The position numbers and the translations under genes were made by a program. A DNA stretch of 15,299 nt from Thermodesulfatator sp. (GTDB lineage Bacteria; Desulfobacterota; Thermodesulfobacteria; Thermodesulfobacteriales; Thermodesulfobacteriaceae), in NCBI GenBank assembly GCA_026993045.1, contig JALWWR010000144.1, positions 1 to 15,299 on the forward strand, given 5' to 3'. The number at the start of each line of letters is the position of its first letter. The first letter of the stretch is position 1. Of this stretch, positions 6,446-15,197 are shown in pieces. Below the pieces are notes generated by a model. The model was not told the origin of the DNA. It saw only the letters and a program-made list of their open reading frames with translations, and ran no database searches.

Positions 6446-8725
6446 ATGTCCGAAGATTTAGAAAAGCTAGAATGGCCTTCCTTTCTTGAATTTTTAGCTG
6501 CCGAAGCCTCTACCGAAGCCGGGGTGGAAAGAATAAAGAATTTCGCCCCGGCTTTTTCTTATGCTGAAGCCCTGGAACGCCAGAACCAATTCCGAGAGCT
6601 AAAGGCTTGGTCTGAAAAGACTGGGATCTTCCGCCTCCCCAAACTCCGAAAGATAAAGCCCTTTGTTTCTAAGGCCCAAAAGGGGAGCTTGCTTCAGCCC
6701 GAGGAACTTCACGAAATCTTAAAGAACCTGGAGACCGCCCGGACCCTTACCAGTCTCAGTTTCTTTCCTTCGGTCTCTCCTCTGGAGTCCCTTTATCAAG
6801 AACTTCGTTTCTCCTTGGACCCTTCGGGACAAGAGCTCGCAGATCAGGCCTCCCCGGAGCTGGCGGCGGCCCGCAAACGGATTCGACATTTCTTTGAAAG
6901 GCTGCATAAGGTCTTGGAGGCTTTGCTTCGCAAATACGCCCGGGCCGGTCTCCTTCAAGAAGAGCACCTTTTTCAGCGAAAAGGGCGTTTGGTGCTCCCA
7001 GTCCGCTCTGAACACCGCCATAAGGTCCCGGGGATCCTTCATGACGTCTCGCAATCCGGGGCCACGGTCTTTATCGAGCCTTCGGAAGCCGTACCTTTAT
7101 CCAATGAGCTAGAGGCCGCCCGGCTAGAGGAAGAGCGGATCAAAAGAGAGATCCTGAAGCGGCTTTCCGGTTTAGTGGCCCAAGAAGCCGAGGCCTTAGA
7201 GAGCCTGGAAGAGGCCCTTTCTTGGGTGGATCTAGGCCTGGCGGCCCATAGCCTAGCGCAACGCTACCAAGGACGATTCCCAAAACTTAAGGCCAGGGGG
7301 ACCCTTAAGCTCAAGGCCGCCTTGCACCCCTTTTTCCCTTTGCGAGGGGAAGAAGCCATACGGAACCATTTCTTCTTGAGCTCCGAAAAGCCTTTGCTCC
7401 TTATAAGCGGCCCCAATTTTGGGGGAAAGACCGTGGCTCTCAAGACGGTAGGGCTTAACGTCCTTTTAGCCCAGGCTGGTCTTCCAGTGGCTGCGGAGGA
7501 GGACTCCGAGATACCGGTGTGGCGATCCATTTTGGTGGATCTAGGAGACGACCAAGGGCTTTTGCTTCACGAAAGCTCTTTTTCGGCCCATCTTAAGGCC
7601 TTAAGTCGGATCTTGAAAGAAGCCGGGCCTGAGAGCTTGGTTCTTTTAGACGAACCTGGTCGAGGCACCGATCCGCGGGAAGGGGCGGCCCTGGCCAAAG
7701 CGGTGCTGGAAAGGCTTTTAGCCCAGCAGGCCCGGGTAATGGTCACCACCCATTATCCCGAGCTCAAACATTGGGCCTGGGGCCAGAAAGAGGTCACCCC
7801 AGCCTCCATGGCCTTTGACGAAAAGGAGGGCCAACCTACTTATCGGTTGCTTTACGGCGGGCTTTCGGCCTCTTACGGATTGGGACTGGCGCGTCGGTAT
7901 CTTCCTCCGGAGGTGGTGGAGCAGGCCCAGAAACATCTAGCTGGAGAAGAGCCGGCCTTTTCTTTCCTGAAGACCCTTCAAGGCTTGGAACAAGAATTAC
8001 AAGAAAAACGAAAGCTTCTTGAGAGAAGAGAGAGGGAAATAGAGGCCAAAGAAAGGGCCTTAGAGATAAAGGAAAAGAGGTTGGAGGAGGCCTTAGAGAT
8101 AGAAAAGGAAAAGTTGCGCCAAGAGGTGGAAAGGCGTTTCCGAGATCTAGAGAACCAGTTTTGGTCCTTTAGGGTTCGAGTGGGCCGACAAGGGAAAAAG
8201 GCGGTCCAGAAAGAACTCCAAGCCTGGAAGAAGGCCCTGGAGGCGCCCTTAGAGGCCCCAGAGCCGGAGCAAAAACTCTCTCCGGGCCAGAGGGTCTGGC
8301 TTAAAGAGTGGCGGCGGGAAGGGGAAGTGATCCGGGATCTAGGGAACAAGGTGGAAGTCAAGAGCGGGGCTTTTAGGGTTGCGGTCTCTAAAAAAAGTAT
8401 TAAAGTCCTTTCGGATGCGCACTTCAAACCCAGGGTCCAAATTTCGGTTCCCGAGCGCCAAGCCGTCCCTCAAAGTCTCCATCTTCTGGGAATGCGCGCC
8501 GACGAGGCCCTGTCCGTACTGGAGCGCTATCTCAACCAGGCCCTTTTGGCTGGTCTGAAGGAGGTCCGTATTGTACATGGATTGGGTACGGGCCGGCTTT
8601 TACAAGCCGTGAGAGATTACTTGCGAGAACATGAGATGGTAGAGGCCATTCGGTCGGGGGCCCCTTTTGAGGGTGGCGAAGGGGTAACGGTGGTTACCCT
8701 CCTGCCCAAAAAGGAGGCCGCGTGA
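6446..8725 (+). CDS. mutS2: MutS2-type ATPase with C-terminal Smr domain
   Basis: This 759-residue protein is a MutS-family ATPase lacking the mismatch-recognition domains of MutS1. The order is an N-terminal core and clamp region (1-300), an ABC-type ATPase with Walker A GPNFGGKT (322-329) and Walker B LLDEPGRGTDP (Asp402, Glu403), a long Lys/Glu coiled coil (about 500-590), a small KOW-like strand region, and an Smr domain (about 676-755) with HGLGTGRLL. Known members suppress recombination or split collided ribosomes; which role applies here is open. The first Smr motif, normally LDLRG-like, reads LHLLG. The ATG directly follows the rpsU TAA with no Shine-Dalgarno, so translation probably depends on rpsU. 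The end overlaps dnaG as GTGA. Confidence 0.95.
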   Translation: MSEDLEKLEWPSFLEFLAAEASTEAGVERIKNFAPAFSYAEALERQNQFRELKAWSEKTGIFRLPKLRKIKPFVSKAQKGSLLQPEELHEILKNLETARTLTSLSFFPSVSPLESLYQELRFSLDPSGQELADQASPELAAARKRIRHFFERLHKVLEALLRKYARAGLLQEEHLFQRKGRLVLPVRSEHRHKVPGILHDVSQSGATVFIEPSEAVPLSNELEAARLEEERIKREILKRLSGLVAQEAEALESLEEALSWVDLGLAAHSLAQRYQGRFPKLKARGTLKLKAALHPFFPLRGEEAIRNHFFLSSEKPLLLISGPNFGGKTVALKTVGLNVLLAQAGLPVAAEEDSEIPVWRSILVDLGDDQGLLLHESSFSAHLKALSRILKEAGPESLVLLDEPGRGTDPREGAALAKAVLERLLAQQARVMVTTHYPELKHWAWGQKEVTPASMAFDEKEGQPTYRLLYGGLSASYGLGLARRYLPPEVVEQAQKHLAGEEPAFSFLKTLQGLEQELQEKRKLLERREREIEAKERALEIKEKRLEEALEIEKEKLRQEVERRFRDLENQFWSFRVRVGRQGKKAVQKELQAWKKALEAPLEAPEPEQKLSPGQRVWLKEWRREGEVIRDLGNKVEVKSGAFRVAVSKKSIKVLSDAHFKPRVQISVPERQAVPQSLHLLGMRADEALSVLERYLNQALLAGLKEVRIVHGLGTGRLLQAVRDYLREHEMVEAIRSGAPFEGGEGVTVVTLLPKKEAA

Positions 8726-10464
8726 GCCTTAAAGAAGTCGCCGCGCAGCTTAAAGAAAAGGTAAACCTGGTAGATTTCATCTCGGAACACGTTCCTCTAC
8801 GAAAGGTAGGACGGAATTATCAAGGTCTTTGCCCCTTTCATTCCGACTCCAAACCCTCCTTCACGGTAAGCGAAGAAAAACAGATCTTTCGGTGTTTCGG
8901 TTGTGGGGCAGGGGGGGATCTCATCGGCTTTTATATGAAACTCACCGGTCTTTCCTTTGCGGAGGCTGTAAAAGATTTGGCCCGCAAGTATGGGATTCCC
9001 CTTCCGGAAAGGACCGAATCTGCCTCGGATAAAAAACGGGCCCCTCTTTACGAACTTAACGAAAAGGCCCGGCGCTTTTATCAGCACCTTCTGGAGACCT
9101 CTCCCCAGGCGGCTGTGGCCCGGGAATACCTTAAAGAGCGGGGTCTTTCGGGGGCTACGACCCGGACGTTTTCCTTGGGATATGCGCCTCCAGACGGTGG
9201 GGCTCTGGTGTCTCATCTCCGCTTGCTCAAAGCCGATTTGGCCTTAGCGGAACAAGCGGGTCTCATTGTGGCCCGAGGAGAGGGATCTTACTATGACCGT
9301 TTCCGCGGCCGTCTCCTTTTTCCCTGGCGAGACCAACAAGGGCGGGTGGTAGCCTTTGGGGGGCGGATTCTAGGGGCTGGTGAACCCAAGTATCTCAACT
9401 CTCCGGAAAGTCCCATTTATCACAAGGGCCGTTTACTTTACGGTCTTTACGAGGCCCGCTCCTACATTCGGGAGAAGGACCAAGGGCTCCTGGTAGAAGG
9501 TTACTTTGATCTTCTTTCCTTGTGGGAACACGGTTTGCGGAACGTTGTGGCTTGCAGCGGCACGGCCTTGACCTCGGAACAGGTGAAGATCTTGCGGCGG
9601 CTCTCCCGAAACTGGTTCCTGATCTTCGATGCCGATCCTGCGGGCCGGAAAGCGGCCTTTCGCGCCGTGGGCCTCTTTTTTAAAGAAGGGCTCTTTCCCC
9701 GGGTGGTCTTTCTGCCCCCAGGAGAAGATCCTGACAGTCTAGTGCGGAAAGATCCGGGACTTTTTTTGCGTCAGCTAGAGGCTTCTCAAGAGGCCCTCCC
9801 TTTTTTGCTGCATTATTTGGAAGAAGAATACGGTCGTTCTCCCGAAGGAAAAAGCGCCCTTCTCCGGGAGCTCCGTCCCCTGTTAGAGGCTATTCCCGAT
9901 GCCGTGGTCCGACACGAATATTTCCGATGGGTGGCTGAAAAACTTTCCCTCCCCCTCAAGGTAGTCCTCTCCAAGTCTCCGTCCCAGATCTCCTTTACTT
10001 CAGACTCGGGGGTCGGCCTTTCTGAAAAGGTCCTTCTTCAATTCCTAGTGCACCATCCCCATTACCTTTCCCAGATAGAGTCATCCGTTCTGGAGGACCT
10101 CCTCCCCACCCCTGAAGGACGCGCGCTCTTAAAGAAGCTTAAAGAGGCCTTGGAGGAAGGCTATTCTCTGGAGACCCTCACTTTGGAAGAAGCTGGGCTT
10201 CAGGCCCTTTATAGCGAGCTTCTTTTTTCCCCTCCTCCGGAGGATTCTCCGGAGGTTATTTGGGCCCATATTCAACGCTATCTCTGGCGTCAACGTCTGC
10301 GACAGGAACAGGCCGCCATGCTGGCGGCCATCAAAGAGGCCGAGGCCCGCGGGCAAAAAGAGAGCCTTCAAAGGCTCCTTGAAGAATATCGAAGGCTTTG
10401 TGGGTCAAATCCTTTAAAAGGCTGTGGGGAGGGGAGATATGAGCCGACCCAAAAAGGAAATTGA
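8722..10464 (+). CDS. dnaG: DNA primase
   Basis: This 580-residue primase (E. coli 581) makes RNA primers for replication with DnaB helicase. It has an N-terminal CHC2 zinc finger (Cys37, His40, Cys58, Cys61) and a primase core with [12 protein letters not shown] and [19 protein letters not shown]. The Toprim domain shows Glu259 in LLVEGYFD and FDADPAG (Asp303, Asp305), matching the E. coli metal-binding acidic residues. A helical C-terminal helicase-interaction region follows. GTG at 8722 is the start: AAGGAGG lies 4 nt upstream and it overlaps the mutS2 stop as GTGA. The last 26 nt overlap the start of rpoD, giving a chain of coupled genes. All key residues are present. Confidence 0.97.
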   Translation: MSLKEVAAQLKEKVNLVDFISEHVPLRKVGRNYQGLCPFHSDSKPSFTVSEEKQIFRCFGCGAGGDLIGFYMKLTGLSFAEAVKDLARKYGIPLPERTESASDKKRAPLYELNEKARRFYQHLLETSPQAAVAREYLKERGLSGATTRTFSLGYAPPDGGALVSHLRLLKADLALAEQAGLIVARGEGSYYDRFRGRLLFPWRDQQGRVVAFGGRILGAGEPKYLNSPESPIYHKGRLLYGLYEARSYIREKDQGLLVEGYFDLLSLWEHGLRNVVACSGTALTSEQVKILRRLSRNWFLIFDADPAGRKAAFRAVGLFFKEGLFPRVVFLPPGEDPDSLVRKDPGLFLRQLEASQEALPFLLHYLEEEYGRSPEGKSALLRELRPLLEAIPDAVVRHEYFRWVAEKLSLPLKVVLSKSPSQISFTSDSGVGLSEKVLLQFLVHHPHYLSQIESSVLEDLLPTPEGRALLKKLKEALEEGYSLETLTLEEAGLQALYSELLFSPPPEDSPEVIWAHIQRYLWRQRLRQEQAAMLAAIKEAEARGQKESLQRLLEEYRRLCGSNPLKGCGEGRYEPTQKGN

Positions 10465-12019
10465 GATCTTGGAAAAAGAAGGGCTTTCTTGTTTAGAAGA
10501 AATTGAGGCTTCTTACGGTTGGGATTTAGAGCCCAAAGAGGAGTTGGAGGTTGGGGATGTAGATCCGGTGAAATTTTATCTGAAAGACATGGGCGACATC
10601 CCTTTACTTTCAAAGGAAGAAGAGGTGGAGCTTTCTCGCCGGATAGAAGAGGGTGAAAGAAGGGCCTTGGTAGCAGCCTTAAAAGTGCGGCCTGCTCTGG
10701 AATATCTTTATCAGACCTTTACGGCTTTTCTGGACGGGGAAATTCGCCACCGGGAGATTCTGAGGGACGCCGATGAGTTTTCTGACGAGTCCTTCAAGCC
10801 TCAAGAAAACACCCGTAATTGGGCTGAAAGGGTGTTGCAGCAGACCCAAAAGCTCCTTGAGAGGCCGGCCCCCAAAGGGTCTTCGCGAGAGAGGCTTTCT
10901 TTTTACCGGGACTTGCACGGCCTGCGGCAGGAATTGATCCAGACTCTGGAAGAAAGGAGGCTATCCCGACGTTTTATAGAAAATATCACCCGCAAGGTTC
11001 TAGCGGCAGCTTGCGAGCTGCGACGGGCGGAACGGGACCTAAGGGCCCTGGAGAGGGAAAGCGGCTACTCTTTAAGGGTTTTGGTCCAGTATTTCATTCG
11101 AACCAACGGAGAGTTTTCGAAGGTAGAAGAGGCCTCTGCCAAGTTAGGTCTCAGTTTGGAGGAGTTTTTGCGTTTGCGAGCCCGGTATTACATGGCCCAG
11201 GAGATGCGCCAAAAAATAGAGCGGGACTTTGGGGTCTCCCTGCGGCAGTTCTGGAAGGTCTCGCGGGAGATTGAAGAAGGTCTGCAGGAGGCCAAAAGGG
11301 CTAAGGAGGCCTTGATCCGGGCCAATCTCAGGCTGGTGGTTTCGGTGGCCAAAAAATATGTAGGCCGGGGGCTTCAATTTTTAGATCTCATCCAGGAGGG
11401 AAATATCGGCCTTATGAAGGCCGTAGAAAAATTCGACTGGCGCCGGGGTTATAAGTTCAGCACCTACGCCACCTGGTGGATTCGTCAGGCCATCACCCGG
11501 GCCATTGCGGATCAGGCCCGCACCATCCGTATCCCGGTCCACATGATCGAGTTGGTCAACAAGCTGGTGCGAACCTCTATCCGCTATTATCAAGAACACG
11601 GCGAGGAACCCAGCCCGGAGGTCCTGGCCCAGGAGATGGGGCTTCCGGTGGAGAAGGTCAAGACCATCTTAAAAATTACTAAAGATCCAGTCTCCCTTGA
11701 GACCCCGGTGGGAGACGACGAAGATTCTCAGCTAGGGGATTTCATCGAAGATGAGATGATTTTGGCTCCTCATGAGGCCACCGAGGATCTATCTTTAGCG
11801 GAAGAGATACGAAAGCTCCTTTCTTACTTGACCCCTCGGGAAGAAAAGGTCCTGCGCCTGCGCTTTGGAATCGGAGAAAGGTATGAACACACTTTGGAAG
11901 AAGTGGGTCGAGCCTTCAAGGTAACCCGGGAACGTATCCGTCAGATTGAATCCAAGGCCTTACGGAAACTCCGGCACCCTAGCCGAAGCAAACACCTTAA
12001 ATATTATATAACTTCCTAA
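10439..12019 (+). CDS. rpoD: Primary sigma factor RpoD (sigma-70), short N-terminus
   Basis: This 526-residue housekeeping sigma factor directs RNA polymerase to promoters. Region 1.2 is seen as [21 protein letters not shown] (from about 42), then a long non-conserved region (about 80-280). Region 2 follows with [34 protein letters not shown] and [20 protein letters not shown] (from 338), then region 3, and region 4 with [16 protein letters not shown] and a helix-turn-helix [23 protein letters not shown] 10439 is preceded by GGGAGGGGAGAT. Only about 41 residues precede region 1.2 and they do not resemble the region 1.1 fold; an in-frame TAA at 10415 rules out an upstream extension. It overlaps dnaG by 26 nt and ends 4 nt before the tRNA promoter. 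Confidence 0.97.
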   Translation: MSRPKKEIEILEKEGLSCLEEIEASYGWDLEPKEELEVGDVDPVKFYLKDMGDIPLLSKEEEVELSRRIEEGERRALVAALKVRPALEYLYQTFTAFLDGEIRHREILRDADEFSDESFKPQENTRNWAERVLQQTQKLLERPAPKGSSRERLSFYRDLHGLRQELIQTLEERRLSRRFIENITRKVLAAACELRRAERDLRALERESGYSLRVLVQYFIRTNGEFSKVEEASAKLGLSLEEFLRLRARYYMAQEMRQKIERDFGVSLRQFWKVSREIEEGLQEAKRAKEALIRANLRLVVSVAKKYVGRGLQFLDLIQEGNIGLMKAVEKFDWRRGYKFSTYATWWIRQAITRAIADQARTIRIPVHMIELVNKLVRTSIRYYQEHGEEPSPEVLAQEMGLPVEKVKTILKITKDPVSLETPVGDDEDSQLGDFIEDEMILAPHEATEDLSLAEEIRKLLSYLTPREEKVLRLRFGIGERYEHTLEEVGRAFKVTRERIRQIESKALRKLRHPSRSKHLKYYITS

Positions 12020-12023
12020 TTTC

Positions 12024-12051
12024 TTGACAGAAAGTGGGATGGGAATACATT
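12024..12051 (+). promoter_or_regulatory. Promoter of the CAU tRNA
   Basis: TTGACA (12024-12029), a 16-nt spacer and TACATT (12046-12051) stand directly after the rpoD stop. Initiation would fall near 12058, about 4 nt before the mature tRNA. It has the same spacing and the same perfect -35 as the rpsU promoter. Confidence 0.7.
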
Positions 12052-12061
12052 AAAGATTGAC

Positions 12062-12138
12062 GGGCCTGTAGCTCAGCTGGTTAGAGCCACCGGCTCATAA
12101 CCGGGAGGTCGGAGGTTCGAGTCCTCCCAGGCCCACCA
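12062..12138 (+). tRNA. tRNA with anticodon CAU, probably tRNA-Ile2 (lysidine type); tRNA-Met possible
   Basis: A 77-nt cloverleaf can be folded by hand: acceptor GGGCCTG/CAGGCCC (12062-12068 with 12128-12134), D arm GCTC/GAGC, anticodon loop CTCATAA with CAT at 12096-12098, T arm GGAGG/CCTCC with loop TTCGAGT, discriminator A, and an encoded CCA. It lacks the initiator-type features. The acceptor and T arms look like bacterial tRNA-Ile(GAU), and the CGGCTCATAACCG anticodon arm recalls tRNA-Ile2 genes whose CAU is changed to lysidine-AU by TilS. The top anticodon-stem pair is A27 with G43, a mismatch. Annotation by anticodon alone would say Met. Confidence 0.93.
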
Positions 12139-12150
12139 AATTTTGTGCTT

Positions 12151-12978
12151 ATGTCCACCACCGTAGAAGATGTATGTAATTACATAGAAAGTTTCGCCCC
12201 TTCCTCCTGGGCCGAACCCTGGGATAACGTCGGTCTCCAATTCGGTTCTCTTCGACAAGAGGTAACCCATCTGGGACTGGCCTTAGAGCTGACCCTTGAA
12301 GTGGGAGAATGGGTTTTGGCCCAAAAAATAGATTGCCTTCTCACCCATCATCCGGTATTTTTCAGGCCCTTAAAAAGACTTCAGGCAGAAGATCCCTGGC
12401 AGGGCTTAATAATTAGGCTGCTTCGGGAAGGGGTTAGTGTGGTTTCCTATCATACTAACTTGGACGTTGCTCCGGGAGGGGTCACCGAGGTTTTGGCGGA
12501 AACCCTGGGTCTTTCGGTGGAGGAGGCCTTAAAACCGGTCTCGGAAGATTTGAAGCAGGTAGGGTTAGGAAGGATAGGGAATTTGGAGAAAGCCCTTAAA
12601 ATTTCGATACTAGCCCAAAGGCTTTCCCAGAGAATTGGGGCTCCGGTTTTTCAGGTAGGCCCTGATCGAGAAGTTAGGCGGGTGGCCCTCTGTGCGGGCT
12701 CGGGTGGAGATCTTTTACCTCAAGTCTTGTCAAAAGGGGCGGAACTCTATATAACCGGGGAGATCAAACATCATGCGGCTCGAGATATGGAGACTTTAGG
12801 GCTGAGTTTGCTGGTAAGCGATCATTTTGCCCTAGAGGCCTATTATTTTGAGCACCACCTCTTCCAGCAAATGCGCTCTGATTTTCCGAGCCTTAAAATT
12901 AGCTATTATCCTGGACAGAGTCCCTTTCAACTTGTTATTTCAGCCCAAGGAGGTTCAAAGTGCGCGAAGAAATGTTAA
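12151..12978 (+). CDS. Nif3-family dinuclear metal protein (YbgI/YqfO-like)
   Basis: This 275-residue protein matches the Nif3 (GTP cyclohydrolase I type 2/NIF3) family. Conserved parts are PWDNVGLQFG (Asp25, Asn26), LLTHHPVFF (His66, His67), VSYHTNLDVAPGG (His101, Asp105) and TGEIKHHAARD with SDHFALEAY (His225, Glu229). These acidic and histidine residues build a two-metal site in family structures. The cellular function is not settled; enzyme names in databases are weakly supported. I use ATG at 12151; GTG at 12145 is the only other upstream choice. There is no Shine-Dalgarno, and the ATG begins 12 nt after the CCA end of the tRNA, so the gene appears to share the tRNA transcript. It overlaps the next gene by 19 nt. 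Confidence 0.9.
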   Translation: MSTTVEDVCNYIESFAPSSWAEPWDNVGLQFGSLRQEVTHLGLALELTLEVGEWVLAQKIDCLLTHHPVFFRPLKRLQAEDPWQGLIIRLLREGVSVVSYHTNLDVAPGGVTEVLAETLGLSVEEALKPVSEDLKQVGLGRIGNLEKALKISILAQRLSQRIGAPVFQVGPDREVRRVALCAGSGGDLLPQVLSKGAELYITGEIKHHAARDMETLGLSLLVSDHFALEAYYFEHHLFQQMRSDFPSLKISYYPGQSPFQLVISAQGGSKCAKKC

Positions 12979-13715
12979 ATCTCATCCGTTTGCAGGAATT
13001 GGACCTAAAGATCCTGGCCCTAGAAAGAAAGAAGGCCGAGCTTCCCCAATCCCTTAAGGAAGCCGAAGAGGCCTTAGAAAAGAAGAGGAAGGCCTTGGAA
13101 GAATTGAAACAACGGCTGGAAGAATTGACCCTAAAAAAGAAGTTAGAGGAAGACGAGCTAGAGGAAGAATATAAAAGGCTCAAGCGCAGTCAGAACCGTC
13201 TCATGCAGATAAGGGGCAGCCGCGAATACCAGGCCCTTTTGCGAGAGATTGAAGAGATCAAAAAGGCCAACAAACAGCGGGAAGAAAACATCTTTAAATT
13301 AATGGAGGAACTCGAGGCCTTACAGACTCAGGAAAAGACCTTGGCCGAAGAACTGGAAGAGCTTGAGAAGAGGGTGGCCGAAGAACGGGACCGGTTTCAA
13401 GCCTTTTGTGAAAAGCTGGAGGAAGAAAAAGGGTCCTATCTTAAGGAACGCGAAGGCCTGGTCTCGCAGATTCCCCAGAGCCTGCTTCGCCGATACGATT
13501 TCATCCGTCAGCGGAAAGGAGGCCTAGCGGTGGTGGGGGTGGAAAATGGGACCTGCGAAGGCTGCCACATGCACATCCCCCCGCAACTCTTTAACGAGCT
13601 CCAGCGCGACGACCGTTATTATGAATGTCCTCTCTGCCGGCGCCTGATCTACTATAAAAAGATCTACTTCCCGGAGCCGGAAGAGCCCCTCGAAGAGGCC
13701 TCCCCGGAAGAATAA
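12960..13715 (+). CDS. Coiled-coil zinc-ribbon protein (DUF164/C4-type zinc ribbon family)
   Basis: This 251-residue protein has a long, highly charged antiparallel coiled coil (about residues 5-170) and a C-terminal C4 zinc ribbon. The ribbon cysteines are CEGC (Cys199, Cys202) in GTCEGCHMHIPP and CPLC (Cys223, Cys226), followed by RRLIYY. The stretch RSQNRLMQIRGSREYQALLRE in the coil is characteristic of the family. Members are common next to Nif3 genes and have been suggested to bind nucleic acid; the function is unknown. GTG 12960 follows AAGGAGG by 6 nt and lies inside the Nif3 gene, so the two are coupled. The last 52 nt are shared, tail to tail, with the glycosyltransferase gene on the other strand. 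Confidence 0.88.
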   Translation: MREEMLNLIRLQELDLKILALERKKAELPQSLKEAEEALEKKRKALEELKQRLEELTLKKKLEEDELEEEYKRLKRSQNRLMQIRGSREYQALLREIEEIKKANKQREENIFKLMEELEALQTQEKTLAEELEELEKRVAEERDRFQAFCEKLEEEKGSYLKEREGLVSQIPQSLLRRYDFIRQRKGGLAVVGVENGTCEGCHMHIPPQLFNELQRDDRYYECPLCRRLIYYKKIYFPEPEEPLEEASPEE

Positions 13716-15088
13716 AGATAAAGACACTGCCCGGGGCGATAAAAGGAGCGGACTATTTTTACTAACCAATATCCTTTGTCCTTTAGCTCCGATTGGCAGC
13801 CGGAAGCCGCCTCCCAAATAAGGGCCTTGGGGGGAATCTTCTCTTTTAAGACCGGAAGGGGTTGGCCGTGGTAGAAGACCAATAGGGGATGGGCCTTTTT
13901 CCAAAAATAGTGCTCTCCCCCTCCCTTGAGATAGGGCTCCACCACCTTTAAAGATTTTAGCCGGGTCTCTCCGCTTTTTATTTCTAAGCTCAAGGCTCCG
14001 GCTACCATAAAGACAACCAGGAGGACGGCATACGGTCTGAGACCTTTTATCCGCGGTCCTAGGCAGAGGCGGGTCCTTTCGGCCAGAAAGTAGGCCCAGA
14101 AGGGGTAAAGCGATAAGAGATATTTACTGAACTTGTCTGAGGTCAAACTCAGGGCCAAAAGAGGGGCCATCCAGGCCCAAAATAAAAAGCGATTTAAGGG
14201 TTTAGCCCAGTAGTGAGACCAAAAGGCCTGGGGCCGATAAAGGAGAAGTAAGCTTTCCGGGAGAAAGCCTAGGAAGAGGGCCCCAGCGTATTTATAAAAG
14301 GGATCCGCCTCTTTTCCAGCCAGGCGGCCCCTAAGGTCTTCTAGCAGAAATTCCTGAAAACCTCCCTCACCTACCTGGGTGTAAGCATAGAAGTACCATA
14401 TTAACGTCGGGGCCAAAGCCAGGAGCCAACCTCCTGGATGCAGGGCCAACTTTAAGGCCCGCTTTTCTTTTTGCGAGAGGCCGTAGGCCATAATCGAAAG
14501 CCAAGCCAAGAGGATAAAGGGGCCCTTGGTCAAGAATCCTAAGCCCAAGGCGGCAAAGGCTCCCCAAAGGGCTATGGATTTTCCTTTTTCTAGGTATTGC
14601 CAAGCCTCAAATAGATAGAGGGTAAAAAAGAAAGCCAAAAGCATTTCCAGATCCACCCGGTGAGCGAAGAAAAAGAACTTGGGGGCTGCCAGCAAAAAGA
14701 TTAAGGCCCAAAGGGCCGTCTCTTTTCCTCCGGCCCTTTGGGCCAAGCGGAAGATCAGCCAGGCCACTCCCAGGGCTGAAAGGCCAGAAGGGAGCCTTAG
14801 AATGGGAGCCGAAAGCCCTCCCAGTTTGGCTAAAGCCGCTGCTAGCCAGGTATGCAAAGGGGGTTTGGTTACATAAGGTTCCCCGTTCAGACTGGGAATA
14901 AGCCAGTGCCCCAACTTTACAGCCTCCTGTACCAGTTCCGCTCGTCGGGCTTCTTGCAAACTGGTTATAGGAAGGAAAAGAGGGCTTATATAGAGGACCC
15001 CTATCAGAACCCAAAAGCCAAGCTCAAGGGGGGAGGAAATTTTCTTCTTTCTTTTTAGCCTTTCATTTTGCAGTTTAATGTCTCTCAA
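13664..15088 (-). CDS. ArnT/PMT-like membrane glycosyltransferase (GT-C fold)
   Basis: This 474-residue integral membrane protein has a short basic N-terminus, a first membrane segment (about 22-41), an external loop with SLQEARRAELVQEA and LNGEPYVTKPPLHTWL, then many further hydrophobic helices and a smaller C-terminal domain. The loop and FFAHRVDLEMLL match the ArnT and protein-mannosyltransferase-like family, which moves sugars from polyprenyl-phosphate donors to lipid A or other acceptors outside the inner membrane. The family's usual Asp before Glu is Gln45 here. The start TTG 15088 has GGGGAG very close upstream and is the only candidate near the first helix, so it is tentative. Donor and acceptor are unknown. 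The 3' end overlaps the zinc-ribbon gene by 52 nt. Confidence 0.85.
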   Translation of the reverse strand: MRDIKLQNERLKRKKKISSPLELGFWVLIGVLYISPLFLPITSLQEARRAELVQEAVKLGHWLIPSLNGEPYVTKPPLHTWLAAALAKLGGLSAPILRLPSGLSALGVAWLIFRLAQRAGGKETALWALIFLLAAPKFFFFAHRVDLEMLLAFFFTLYLFEAWQYLEKGKSIALWGAFAALGLGFLTKGPFILLAWLSIMAYGLSQKEKRALKLALHPGGWLLALAPTLIWYFYAYTQVGEGGFQEFLLEDLRGRLAGKEADPFYKYAGALFLGFLPESLLLLYRPQAFWSHYWAKPLNRFLFWAWMAPLLALSLTSDKFSKYLLSLYPFWAYFLAERTRLCLGPRIKGLRPYAVLLVVFMVAGALSLEIKSGETRLKSLKVVEPYLKGGGEHYFWKKAHPLLVFYHGQPLPVLKEKIPPKALIWEAASGCQSELKDKGYWLVKIVRSFYRPGQCLYLYSSGEASSRGSSGSGK

Positions 15089-15197
15089 TGTCTCCCCACC
15101 GGCTTTGGGTTCAGGGCTTTGGTGTACCGATCTTAAGAGAGACTTTAGTTTCTAAAAGGCCGGGTTAGGCCGGTATTTCTTGGTATCTTCAAACTCA

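Noticed and set aside
7978..8427. 149-codon serine/leucine-rich frame on the minus strand
   Set aside because: It is the antisense image of the Lys/Glu coiled coil of MutS2.
15157..15174. Repeat GGCCGG-gtta-GGCCGG in the divergent gap
   Set aside because: It is a short direct repeat of a nearly palindromic hexamer; there is no evidence that it is an operator or terminator.
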